Position numbers and translations under genes: made by a program. From contig NC_088708.1 in NCBI RefSeq assembly GCF_963576615.1, positions 8,804,001 to 8,868,000 on the forward strand: DNA of 64,000 bases. The letters are read 5' to 3'. This document shows positions 8,312 to 18,802 of this stretch, in pieces (position 1 is the stretch's first letter; the number at the start of each line of letters is the position of its first letter). The DNA is from Watersipora subatra (lineage: Eukaryota > Bryozoa > Gymnolaemata > Cheilostomatida > Watersiporidae). The notes beneath the pieces are model-generated. The model was not told the DNA's origin, searched no databases, and was given only the letters and a program-made list of their open reading frames with translations.

Positions 8312-11300
8312 CTGCACTTTTCTGGTGGTCCTTAGACAAAACCTTTGCTTGTATAACGTCTACAACCTCTATGATGAGTGCAATAACCAAAGCCATGCCG
8401 GCTCGGACGTCGCCCGGTCAAACAAGGTCCGCGCTGCCTGTAGCTGAACCAGGACAAGGCAGTGAAAAATGGGCTACTGGTTCAAAACGGATGAAATGGA
8501 CTCGGACTGATAACACGGACCTCATGCAGTGCTACTTTATGAGTGAACCTCAAAAGTGGGGCTACATGGGAAGGATGCGTCAACTGTGGATAAACATGCG
8601 CCCTGAATTGCCACTAACCGCTAAGCAACTTGTAGCTCAGAGGAGTAACATAATCAAGCGGCACCTCATATCACAACTTGAGGTAGATGAAATTAGGGAA
8701 AAGTTCACCCAAGTAACCTCAACCAACGAGGAGTGCATATCAACACACACTGTCATGGATACACGATCATGTGTTGACTCACGGGCTGAAGAGGACATGC
8801 ACTTGGACCTTGACCCAAGGGTGAAAGAGCTTGCGGAAAATATCATCAACAAGATGTCAGCTGCTAATGATTATGGAAGCAGGGTACCACTACGAAGAGT
8901 TAGCAAGGCCATACCTAAGAAGCTGTTAGAAGACATTAACATGGCACTGGAGTCGATCTCAACTGGATCAATCAGTGAGACTAATGCCTTAATCTACAGT
9001 ACAGCAACCGTCATCTTGGAGGAGATGGATATTAAGCCAATGCCAACAAGGCTTCAAGCCATTCCATCCTGGCAGCTGAGGCTACAAAATAAGATCAAGG
9101 ACTTGCGCAAGAAAGTTAGTAGGCTCAGTGAGAGATCTAACCACAGTTTGGAGCGTCCAAAAAGGGAAGCCACAATAGAAGCTCTAGAATCTGCCAAACA
9201 GCGGCTAGTAGCACTCTCGGCACGACTGAAGCGGTACACCAAAGAGCGAGATAACAAGAGAATGAACAAACTGTTCATCAATAATCCATCTAGAGTGTAT
9301 TCCCAGTTCAAAGGTGAACTGCAGAGGCCAATGTCTGAGCCTCCCCGATCTAGCACTTCAAAGTTCTGGAAGGACATCTGGGAGAAAGAGACCACTCATA
9401 ACACCACTGCAAATTGGCTGAAGAGGCTTAAAGAGAACCAACAACACACTGTGGCTCAGCAAGGACTCACCATCAGCAAAGACGACATTAAGTGCAGAGT
9501 GCAGCGTATGAAAAACTGGGCAGCACCTGGCCATGACATGATTCAAGCCTTCTGGTTAAAGAAATTGACATCACTTCACACTAGAATGGCTAAGCAGATG
9601 GAATACCTAATAGAACAAGGTGACCATCCAGAATGGCTGACCAAAGGACGAACTGTGCTTCTGATAAAAGATCCAAAGCAGGGGCCGATTCCCAAAAACT
9701 ATCGACCAATAACGTGCTTGCCCACCACTTGGAAACTGCTCTCAGGAATAGTTGCAGACAAACTGGAAAAGCACATGAGTCACTATATGACCAGTGCTCA
9801 GAAAGGAATTGGGCGCAACACCCGAGGAGCTAAACATCAGTTACTGGTGGATCGGACGGTCTGTCAAGACAGCAGGAGAAGGCAAACCAATCTTGCCATG
9901 GCTTGGATTGACTACAGAAAGGCCTATGACTCAATTCCCCATAGTTGGATACTTGAGTGCCTCAGTATGTACAATGTTCACCCTGCTCTTGTGGCATTCA
10001 TCAAGATGTCAATGACCAAATGGAAGACGGAACTGGAGGCTAATGGCAAAAAGCTGGCGAGTGTACAAATTAAGCGAGGCATCTATCAAGGTGACTCCTT
10101 ATCACCGCTGCTCTTCTGCATATGCCTAAACCCTCTAAGCAATATGCTGGAGGAGACTCAATATGGGTACCAGTTTAAGAGTGGCACCAAGATAAACCAC
10201 CTCTTCTACATGGATGACATCAAGCTGTACGCTAACAAAGAAAGGGACATTGATTCGCTAATACACCTCACTCAGGTATACAGCAAGGACATCGGAATGA
10301 CCTTCGGTATTGAGAAATGTGGAAGGCTAATTATTAAGAAAGGCCATTCTATGCTCACAGATGGCCTAAGAATGCCAAATGGTACCATCAAAGATATAGA
10401 AGAAGGGTACAAGTACTTGGGGATTATGCAAAGCAACATCAACCACGAAGCCGAGGTACGTCACAAAGCCATTTCCGAATACAAGAAACGCCTTCGGCAG
10501 GTCTTACGGAGCCAGCTCAATGCCAAGAACCAAATCATGGCAATAAATACCTACGCACTGCCAGTAATAAGATATCCAGCAGGCATAATAAAGTGGACTG
10601 AGGAAGCCATCAAAGAAACAGATATAGCAACTCGTAAACTGCTGACCATGCATGGAGCACTCCACCCAAAATCTGATACTATTAGATTGTATCTTGATAG
10701 GAAAGATGGCGGTAGGGGACTCAAAAGTGTACAGCAGACAGTGAAAGAGGAGGAGCGAAGCATCAAAGCATATGCAGCCTCCATGGCCATCTCAGATAAT
10801 TTGCTAGCTGAATTTCAATCGGCTGCTCTCACAACGGACCTATGCCCTGATGATGAGGAAATTGACTGGCATACGAAACCTCTTCATGGTGCTTACCACC
10901 AACAAATATCTAAGGTTGGCGATCTTCACCAGACATATATGTGGCTGAACAAAGGAAACCTAACGGCCAATACAGAGTCGCTAATCATGGCAGCCCAGGA
11001 GCAAGTGCTCCCAACAAGGCAACTCCAAACGAAAATCTATCACACTAGAGACGATCCTAGATGCAGACTGTGCAAAGATGCACCTGAGACCATCCAACAC
11101 ATCATCAGTGGATGCAGACAGCTAGCAGGGAACGCATACACTGAGCGGCATAATCATGTCGCAGGTATTGTGTATAGAAGTCTATGTGATGAGTATGGCC
11201 TTAATAAACCACAACACTGGTGGGAAGCTCCTGGTAAGGTCAATGAAAATGACCGCGCTAAGATCCTCTGGGACTTCTACATCCAAACTGACAAGCATGT

Positions 11301-11637
11301 CCTAGCAAACCAACCAGATATAGTGGTGGTAGACAAGGAGAACAAGAGGGCTACTATAATAGATATAGCAGTACCCAATGACTACAATATAGCCAGCAAA
11401 GAAAAAGAAAAGGTAGAAAAATATCTCCCTCTTGGAGAAGAAATTGAAAAATGCTGGAATGTAAGAACAACCGTAATCCCAGTAGTGATTGGGGCACTGG
11501 GCGCAATAACACCGGCGCATAAAATGTGGCTTGCCCAAATACCAACAACAATCAACTCAGGTGAGTTGCAGAAAAGTGCGCTATTGGGAACAGCTAAGAT
11601 CTTGAGACGAGTGCTCAAACTCCCAGGTCTCTGGTAG
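8278..11637 (+). CDS. LINE polyprotein: Myb-like, reverse transcriptase, CCHC, RLE endonuclease (1119 codons)
   Basis: Copies its own RNA into DNA at a nick made by its endonuclease. The first ATG lies inside the tRNA-like head, so the ATG at 8371 (residue 32, MMSAITKAMPARTS) is the likelier start. About residues 80-130: a SANT/Myb-like segment beginning KWTRTDNTDL. About 455-660: reverse transcriptase, with NYRPITCLP, AWIDYRKAYDS (about 541), GIYQGDSLSPLLF and the catalytic YMDD (about 644). About 928-945: CRLC...H...C zinc knuckle. About 1013-1035: PDIVVVD...IIDIAVP, the PD-D core of a restriction-like endonuclease. Stop TAG at 11635. The frame has no break over 3.36 kb, so the copy may be recent. 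This architecture separates it from APE-type LINEs such as those at 15 kb and 31 kb. Confidence 0.9.
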   Translation: MIIRSSVQTPTTALFWWSLDKTFACITSTTSMMSAITKAMPARTSPGQTRSALPVAEPGQGSEKWATGSKRMKWTRTDNTDLMQCYFMSEPQKWGYMGRMRQLWINMRPELPLTAKQLVAQRSNIIKRHLISQLEVDEIREKFTQVTSTNEECISTHTVMDTRSCVDSRAEEDMHLDLDPRVKELAENIINKMSAANDYGSRVPLRRVSKAIPKKLLEDINMALESISTGSISETNALIYSTATVILEEMDIKPMPTRLQAIPSWQLRLQNKIKDLRKKVSRLSERSNHSLERPKREATIEALESAKQRLVALSARLKRYTKERDNKRMNKLFINNPSRVYSQFKGELQRPMSEPPRSSTSKFWKDIWEKETTHNTTANWLKRLKENQQHTVAQQGLTISKDDIKCRVQRMKNWAAPGHDMIQAFWLKKLTSLHTRMAKQMEYLIEQGDHPEWLTKGRTVLLIKDPKQGPIPKNYRPITCLPTTWKLLSGIVADKLEKHMSHYMTSAQKGIGRNTRGAKHQLLVDRTVCQDSRRRQTNLAMAWIDYRKAYDSIPHSWILECLSMYNVHPALVAFIKMSMTKWKTELEANGKKLASVQIKRGIYQGDSLSPLLFCICLNPLSNMLEETQYGYQFKSGTKINHLFYMDDIKLYANKERDIDSLIHLTQVYSKDIGMTFGIEKCGRLIIKKGHSMLTDGLRMPNGTIKDIEEGYKYLGIMQSNINHEAEVRHKAISEYKKRLRQVLRSQLNAKNQIMAINTYALPVIRYPAGIIKWTEEAIKETDIATRKLLTMHGALHPKSDTIRLYLDRKDGGRGLKSVQQTVKEEERSIKAYAASMAISDNLLAEFQSAALTTDLCPDDEEIDWHTKPLHGAYHQQISKVGDLHQTYMWLNKGNLTANTESLIMAAQEQVLPTRQLQTKIYHTRDDPRCRLCKDAPETIQHIISGCRQLAGNAYTERHNHVAGIVYRSLCDEYGLNKPQHWWEAPGKVNENDRAKILWDFYIQTDKHVLANQPDIVVVDKENKRATIIDIAVPNDYNIASKEKEKVEKYLPLGEEIEKCWNVRTTVIPVVIGALGAITPAHKMWLAQIPTTINSGELQKSALLGTAKILRRVLKLPGLW

Positions 11638-11714
11638 GAGACCCGAGTTAGAGCAGAATTTACCACCCATACGGGGTATCCGGGGTGAGGAAACAATTTT
11701 TTTTATATATATAT

Positions 11715-11880
11715 GGTGCCAGCACATTGACTTTCTTAGTCTGTGAGGCAACCTAGTTGTTTCATGGCAGGAAGTCAACTCTCATTGGTAGTGGGATTTG
11801 TGTCCCTTGGCAAAGCTCTGAGCTGCACTGATGAGGCTTCAATAGCCGAAACAGTACTGTCTGTAACATGAGTATATACA
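11715..11880 (+). repeat. Partial third hammerhead-bearing unit
   Basis: Begins at GGTGCCAGCACATTGAC, which is internal to the 258-bp unit, directly after the TA run that ends the LINE, and continues through the ribozyme to a TA-rich tail. With the units at 6847-7308 it brackets the two LINE copies. Confidence 0.75.
11822..11867 (+). ncRNA. Type I hammerhead ribozyme, core intact, one stem I mismatch
   Basis: CTGATGA 11828-11834, stem II GGC/GCC with loop TTCAATA, GAAA 11848-11851, palindromic stem III, cleavage triplet GTC ending at 11861. Stem I pairs GCTGCA with TGTAAC, one mismatch compared with the copy at 7253. Catalytic core bases are unchanged. Confidence 0.8.
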
Positions 11881-12000
11881 TGTATATATATATTTGAGAA
11901 ATATATATATATATATTTCTCAAAGTATGTGTGTGAATATGTGTGTGGGTGTGTGTCCCTCTAGGTATAGCTATTAAAATTTTGATTTGAAATTCTGCAT

Positions 12001-12076
12001 CCTGATGCGATTTGAACTAACGACAAATGCATCGACAAGTTACTTATCGTACGCTCTACCATTGAGCTACAATGGC
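12001..12076 (-). other. tRNA-like segment within the Helitron
   Basis: On the minus strand: a 7-base 5' arm, TA, a perfect D arm GCTC/GAGC with an A box (TAGCTCAATGGTAGAGCG), a long central hairpin, and a B-box-like GTTCAAATCGC. Acceptor arms do not pair and the central stem is too long for a tRNA, so it is a tRNA pseudogene or SINE head. Confidence 0.5.
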
Positions 12077-12305
12077 ATAGTAATCATATATGTTTTCACA
12101 TACCATATAAACCGTGCACGTGCTAATTATTTTAGCCTTGCAACCACGAGTTACAATGCTTCTGTTCAAAGATATTTGGGACCTAAGTATATGCAACGCA
12201 TTGCTAATTCGTCTTTTTTCGTTAGGGCTAACTTATTCAGCCCCACAATAGCAGCAATAATTTATCTCAAACTTAAAATTTGGCGATTTGTGTACTGATT
12301 ATATA

Positions 12306-13027
12306 CAGTGGAACCTCGGCTCCTGGACGCTACGGTTCTAAACCAACTCGGTTCTCAACCAAAGATTCTGAGATTTGTTCGTCTCCGATCTCAAACATAA
12401 ATTCGAGAGCATGCGCATTGGAATTGGAACAGCTCCGGAAACAGCATGGGAACATTCGTTAACAAACGGAGAAGCACTTTACGCTTTATAAATTGTTCAC
12501 AAAAAGGGAGGAACCATCTGGGATGAAAAGATTTACCGAATAGATTTGCTAGAAAAATAACCCCTCCAGTGTGAGTTACCCTAAATTTTTTTGGAAGATG
12601 ATTCTCCTTCAAAGATGTGAAGTAAACGTGCCATTGCTGTTCATATTTTCCTTTTCCTACAATTTTTGATCTATCTGATCTGTTGCATTTCTTTGCTGTT
12701 TCATTATAAATTTCTGCAATTTTTTGTCATTGTATCCTAACCATTAATGTTTTTGATGTTGGAAGAGCAAAACATACGGAATGTTTACTTTTGTTTTTTT
12801 TTCCATCTCCAAATAGAAAACCTTTTTTAAAATCAAACACGATCTATATTTACCCATTTTTATTTATAGTATGCAGTATACAGTACAGCTTATGGTGTAA
12901 AATGTAAAATACTTTACCAAAGCTGTTTTCTCGCCTTGGAATAGATTAAAATTTACTTACATTCATTCTAATGGGAAAAGTTGTTTCCGATCTCGAAGAA
13001 CTCGGTTTTCGAACCGAAGTTTCCCTG
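12306..13027. mobile_element. Mariner/Tc1-type MITE (722 bp)
   Basis: Flanked by TA (12304-12305, 13028-13029). Left end CAGTGGAACCTCGGCTC; right end, inverted, CAGGGAAACTTCGGTTC. TA duplication with CAG...CTG ends fits Tc1/mariner-derived non-autonomous elements. No transposase ORF. Confidence 0.65.
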
Positions 13028-13342
13028 TACGTTACTAAAAGATATACGTCGCTGAAAGTTATGAAATTTTAAATTCACAGTGGTTTGAAAACCTTTACAA
13101 TTGTTTTATTTATTTTTAATTTAGTTGTAATGCACAAAACTTTTTCCTCATGATATTAAGGTTGAAAACCTTTCCAGTTGTTTTTATTTTCTCTTTTAAT
13201 CTATTTCAACTACACAAAACACTTTTCTCATGATATGTAGTTTGAAAGTTAGAATAGCAAATGTTGTTATATGTTAAATACAAATCAATTTTCCGTCCAA
13301 AGAATTTTTCATTACTCGGGAAACGGCGGGTAGCACAGCTAG

Positions 13343-14312
13343 TCTATTATATATGAATCTCAAAATTTGTTTTTTGTTTGTCTATTGTTTGCTGCTGTCA
13401 ATGTGTCCAGCTAGATCGATGAAGGTCTAGCAATGAAAAATCCCCGCCATACAGGAATTGAACCTGCAATCAATGCTGTTGCAAGTATCCTAACCACAAG
13501 GATAAGAAGTCCTGATCCGTTTCAACTTTTTTACATTATCCTCATCGCAACCAACGTTAAATATATATGTTTTATTATGAATTAATATTAGCTTTTGCAT
13601 TGGTTCATTTTTGAAAATTTTGTTAAAAGCTATTTCAAAATTCATTATTCATTTTTCTTTAGTTGTGATTTTCGGTTGTGTCAATTTTTAATTACTGTGC
13701 AACTGTAACAGAACAATTTCAATATTCAATTTTCGGTTATTGCAAAGGACAATTGCCAGAAATTGTAAAACTAAACAATTTTCACATGGACGTTATTGAA
13801 TAGGAATTGCCACTACATTCTCTCTTGGTTTGGTCAAACAAATCACTTTCGTATGCTTCAGTGATGTATAAAACCTCGATTTCTCATTTTTGCATTTGCA
13901 CCAGTATCGACTATCAAGGAGTACCAGTACAGTCGTATTCAAAATTTTGATGGATAGCGGCAACGGTAATCTTTTTTATCCACACACTTCTATATACTCT
14001 TTGTTATTATTAATTCAACATACCGTAATCATGATTTAAATTTTTTTCAGTTCATTTTAATTGTATCAGTATTAATTCATTTTTCATTGTAACAAACCAT
14101 ACTTTATGTAGCCATTACTTGCTAATTATTTCACATTTAAACACCTTCATAGTTGTTTGTTTTGTTTTTTTAATTCATTTGAGCTGCAAAAAACAATTTA
14201 CTCATGTCATGAGGTTTAAAAGCTATGAAGGTAAGTGTTTTATATGTTGAATAAAAATAAGTTTTCTGTGCAGACTTTTTTATTACCCATGCAACGCCGG
14301 ACTTCACCCAAT
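13343..14312 (+). mobile_element. Degenerate Helitron-like element
   Basis: Starts TCTATTATATATGAATCTC immediately after the CTAG of the previous Helitron. It has the family's 3' region (repeats of a TTTTATTACCC...AACGCCGG type end at about 14278-14300) but has lost a clear CTAG terminus. Boundaries approximate. Confidence 0.45.
13442..13512 (-). other. tRNA-like segment, minus strand
   Basis: Good T arm (GCAGG TTCAATT CCTGT, with B box GGTTCAATTCC) and D arm (ATCC/GGAT), followed by a TTTTT run suitable for Pol III termination. The acceptor arms do not pair, so it is not called as a tRNA gene. It lies near the 5' end of the Helitron-like element, as does the one at 12001. Confidence 0.5.
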
Positions 14313-14985
14313 ATATATATAGACAAGCATATGAAATACCAATCCATGTGAAGAATCTTACAAAAGATAAGTAATACATGATTTAGCTTATTTTAGTCCT
14401 AATAACTTCTACTGACTCAAAATGACCTTAATATGACCTTAATAATTTATGCGATTAATCAGCAGTAAGTTACTAAAATACAATTCTCTATGTGTGCTGC
14501 CTTTAAACAAACATAGCTACAGTACACAAAGTTACTTTTACTACCTAAAATAGCAAACTAAACAATGTTCAGGTAGGTAAAGACAGAAACATGCACAACA
14601 TAAACACAAGACATATGCAAGCTGGAATTTCAATTTAGCTACATTCATACGAGTACCCTCATTCACTTGTGACCGATTGTCTCAAGACAAGCTCCAAATT
14701 CCAAGCTCCGTGTATTATACCACAAAATTCCCTCAAAAGATTTTTATACCATCTGCCCTTTGAAAAGTTGTCTTCGCACATATTGAAATACATCGTCTAC
14801 TAGTAATCTCACAAAGGAAGGAATCATTTTACAAGTCTTATTTCATTAGCCTCATTCACATAATTGAACTTGACTCTCAAGTATCCAAGAACCTGATGCT
14901 TACTTTCACAAATGGAAAATCTTTTTGTGTGATACCTTCTAGAATTGCTGGTGTAATTCTATTAATTCCTAATTCCACCAACTCT
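14313..14985. other. No recognised feature
   Basis: AT-rich sequence without ORFs, tandem repeats or transposon ends that I can support. Confidence 0.4.
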
Positions 14986-15600
14986 CTCTAGCTTTGTTTA
15001 ACTGTAACTGAAGCAACATGTTGCTCAGTAAGTGATGCTATACTTGCTGTAAATAAACTCCAAACGATTTCAACACTCTCCATCCTAACTAGCAATGCAC
15101 TAACCTGTTTCTCGGTAGCCCTCAAGGCGAGATATATTTTTCCATAATTTGCTTTGTTATACAGCGAGATAATTTCCGGAGTCTTGTTGTTCATTGCTGC
15201 CTTACAGCCAAGGTGAAGGTTCAAATCAATTATGTGATGATCACTCAGCTCTGGGTTAATAACTTGAGAAGGGAAAGATCACTACCCGCAAAATTAACCA
15301 AAGTCAAATCAAGAGTGTTACTTTTAATGAGCTAGGCCAGCTATTACTTGATGAAATTCAAATTTATTAAAAAATCCAAAAAATTCTGATGTAGGCCTTT
15401 GTTTCTGCTGTTGACTTTTACTATCATTTGTTGACCAATCTAGATCTGGTATATTGAAATCATCTGTAACACACATGTTTGTATTTTGATATTTCTGTGT
15501 AAGTGCTGATAATATTTCATTCAACGGTTCTTTGGCCAAATGTGATGTGCATGGTGGAATATATACACATACCATTATTGTGTCAGCAACTATTAAACAT
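14986..15600 (-). pseudogene. Relic of APE-type LINE endonuclease domain
   Basis: The minus-strand frame at 15575-15324 reads VYIPP..., then VTDDFNIPDLDW, corresponding to the GDFN motif of apurinic-like endonucleases of CR1/Jockey/L2-type LINEs. Further on (15240-15000), after a frame break, SDHHIIDLNL matches the SDH motif of the same fold. No reverse transcriptase remains. Confidence 0.7.
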
Positions 15601-17460
15601 CAGTTTGGAGCAAAGGCAGCAACAATTTCGACAAAAGGTGTTGAGAATTCATCTAGTTCGACAGAGAAAAAAAGATTGTATTTGGTCAAGCAGACAAAAT
15701 AAATGTTTAATGATATAGCGTTTAATTTTATTATTTACCCCAAAGTAGCCAAACATTTGCTAGTAATAATTAATGAAGCAACTGCCCATTTTTTTATCTG
15801 ACCCCTGACTATTTTGTACACTTTGGTTAGGTTGTTTTTCCAGTTTTGTTTCAACTTTATTCGAAGACGAAAATTTGCTTGTTTCCTCTTTTGTGGTCGA
15901 ATTCAACAAATTTTCCCTTTGCATGCAAGTAGTTGATTCTTTTAAAAATGGCTTGTCTTATCCCAGGAACATGAGCAAAATTTCAAGAGTCTTGGTATGG
16001 TTTTTACCTTGCTGATTTGTTTTAACACTATCTATCCTCCCTAAACGATGAAAATTTTATTGAGCAATTTTGTTTGACAAATGACAGTCTAATCAAATTT
16101 TTATAAGGTCTTTTTGTTCATGGTCAGTTTATTGTATTGTTTCTTGCACTGTTCCAATTATGACTGTTGAGTTTTTCCCACGTTTTACACAACCTTAGCA
16201 TAAGATAGTTTTATAGCCTCAAGCTTTGTCTCCAGATCCACAAAAACCAAAGATTACCTGATCGATGCGGTTCAATGGCTGTGGTCGATCGTTTTGTGCA
16301 TAGAACCATTTACATCACCATCTCGACAAGCCCACTATACATTCTTAAATTTAAGACTAGCTATAAAATTTGCATGTTCTTTAGTCAAATCTACGCATTT
16401 TAGATGGTACTAGTGCTGGCAAGTCGCAACAAGTAGAATCATCACCCTGATCTTTTAAAGGAACTTCACGCAAACCACAGTGCTCCATAATTGCCTTATC
16501 ACTACCTGTAGATTTACAGGAGCTAAAACTTTGTGAACTTCTTCTTTGTTAAGTATTAATCCGAGTAGCTATAAACTTCTTTTGAGACATGGATTACTGG
16601 CTCACCGAGTATTACAACGCAAGAAAAGCAAAAACAGCAGTACGGCTCACTGCGCAATAGAGATAAAAGTAGTATTAACAATTTCCTACAGTAAATCTAA
16701 AAAAATTAACAAAAAGAGACTACGACCGGAGCGAAAAAAACAAAAAGGCCAAAAAACCACTTATGGCTCCTGAAACGGGCGCTCACGCAACACTGGCGGC
16801 TCACACAACACTCACAGCTCGCACACTTCCAGTAGTTGTTATCGTTAGTAACAATAAAACAAGTATTAGTATTAAGACTGGTAAAATATTGCTAGCAGCA
16901 GCAAAAGTTAAAAATTAAAGATCAGCGATAACATATCCGTGCAGCGCATATGTTTGACGTGCTGTGCAGCACGTCTTTTTGAAAACAATCTGATCGGAAC
17001 GCGATGGACCATTGGCAGAATCAAAACTAAATTCAAATAGCGAGCCGTTACAGAATTGTGCTAATTGGAACCGTGAATTTATCTGGCGATTATCGGACTC
17101 AAAATTCCTTAACAAGACGAAAGAAGATGGGTATTGGGGTTTTTCCGTGCTGCGCAGCATTTCTGACTTTTAGATGTCTAGTGACATGTCTGCTGATTTA
17201 AAACCGATTGATAGTATGCTATTGTGCTTCTACTTGGCTTGCTAAAATATTAACATTAAAAATTAAAATTCTTATAACAATATAATTACGATATGTTTTG
17301 AGTAAAGATTATTAGCATGAACTTATCAATGAACAGATTTTAAAGTGTCAAAAATAGGAAAACAAAGGTGATCAGCTAAACTGGAGAGTTAGATACTATT
17401 GAAGAAAACTCGCAAGAGTGGGGTGGGGACAACCCCTAGCTCTAGTTCTCTGCGCTTTAA
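15601..17460. other. No recognised feature
   Basis: Intergenic or intronic AT-rich DNA. Small ORFs (16546-16773, 16915-17160) have no recognisable motif and no convincing splice context. Confidence 0.4.
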
Positions 17461-17870
17461 CCAACGCTACAACCTGCTGAACCCAACAGGAGGGAGCTGA
17501 AACCAACTCATTTATGCTCTGCTGAACCCAACAGAGTGCGCTGAACCCAACGCTGCTGACTGTACAACCTGCTGAAACCAACAGGAGGGAGCTGAACCCA
17601 ACTCACTTCCGTTCTGCTGAAACCAACAGAGTGCGCTGAAACCAACGCTGCCAACTGTACAACCTGCCGAACCCAACAGGAGGGAGCTGAAACCAACTCA
17701 CTTGTGCTCTGCTGAACCCAACAGAGTGCGCTGAACCCAACGCTGCTGACTGTACAACCTGCTGAAACCAACAGGAGGGAGCTGAACCCAACTCACTTCC
17801 GTTCTGCTGAAACCAACAGAGTGCGCCGAAACCAACGCTGTAACCTGCTGAAACCAACAGGGGAGAACAC
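17461..17870. repeat. Minisatellite, about 94-bp period with 11-bp subrepeat
   Basis: Roughly four copies of a block of about 94 bp (starting ACAACCTGCTGAA), each built from variants of GCTGAACCCAAC / GCTGAAACCAAC. The overlapping minus-strand ORFs merely follow the repeat. Confidence 0.8.
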
Positions 17871-18798
17871 AACTCTTGTAAGGATAATTATTTAATTATC
17901 CTATTTATTTGTAGTCATTTTGTGTGAGCTTGCTGTTAGTGACGATTATAAACGATATTCCTCCAACTATAACGACTTTATTATAGTAATACTAGTCATG
18001 CATCCAATTCAAGAGTCACACCCAAGCTGAACTGCCTAAAAATTAGTGGCAGTATTTATATTACATAAGCGATTGGCCTAGAGATTGACGGTTATCGTTC
18101 AAACCGACCAATCATATCGTCTTGCTGACTGCCGAGTTTCTAAGAATTTTCACATACAGAACAATAAAAAATTATTCCTAGACAATGAGCCATTATAGCA
18201 TAACAATCTAAACACTAACAAAAAGCCCAGGAAATTCTACATATACTGGGTAGCGAACAGTAAGTGTAAAAAAACATTAAGACATATTTCGATAATGAAA
18301 AGGGCTAATTACAAAATCTTATCTCGAGAAAACGTAGAACAAAAACGGAAACAATATTGTTTAAGTAATCTTAAACCACTAACAATTAATTATAACAGAA
18401 ACTTAGAATATTTTGACATGTAACCATGAACATAAAAAATGTCTTCCAATGAGTGAACGGTAAGAAATAAATTATAGAAGATTGTTCACTGCGTAAAAGC
18501 CTTAATAAATGGCGTCTGTTATCTTTTCTAGGTCAACCACTATCCCAGAAGTCTCTTCTCTATATACGGTATATATATTGGCTACGTCACCTTTTCCCTT
18601 TGATCACTTCACCATGTTTTTCTGCGACGGGTGTACGGAGCGCCTTGATGAGCCTGACGTCCATGAGACCGATAGCATCCAAATAAGACAACTCTTCGGA
18701 GTTATTCCCCCACGATCTTTTTCATGGCCACCACTCCTTTCATAGAGTTTGTTCTAGAATATCTCGCTTTATTTTTACGTTTACAACACTATTATATA
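17871..18798. other. No recognised feature
   Basis: AT-rich DNA up to the target duplication of the Gypsy element. The ORF at 18509-18745 shows no family motif. Confidence 0.4.
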
Positions 18799-18802
18799 AA
18801 CT

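Larger units (their letters stand above)
8243..11702 (+). mobile_element. Full-length RLE-type LINE (R2/R4/Dong-like) in a TA microsatellite
   Basis: One long ORF with a central reverse transcriptase and C-terminal CCHC plus restriction-like endonuclease, a 3' UTR of about 65 bp, and TA-rich sequence at both ends. The truncated relative at 7313-8069 also ends its 3' UTR at a TA run. Members of the Dong/R4 group are known to prefer simple repeats or rDNA; preference of this family for (TA)n is inferred from two insertions. Confidence 0.8.
11890..13342 (+). mobile_element. Helitron-like element holding a mariner-type MITE
   Basis: The 5' part reads TATTTCTCAAAGTATGTGTGTG, the start motif seen at 4493. 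The 3' part matches the 4680-4793 and 6406-6469 pieces and ends GGGTAGCACAGCTAG (13342) plus T, with a weakened hairpin. The exact 5' base is uncertain because of TA repeats. A MITE at 12306-13027 is nested inside. Here the TTAA at about 13280 is uninterrupted and gives the empty-site reference for copy 2 of the TTAA MITE. Confidence 0.6.

Noticed and set aside
12001..13512. Two possible tRNA genes on the minus strand
   Set aside because: Acceptor arms do not pair and central stems are abnormal; kept only as tRNA-like segments.
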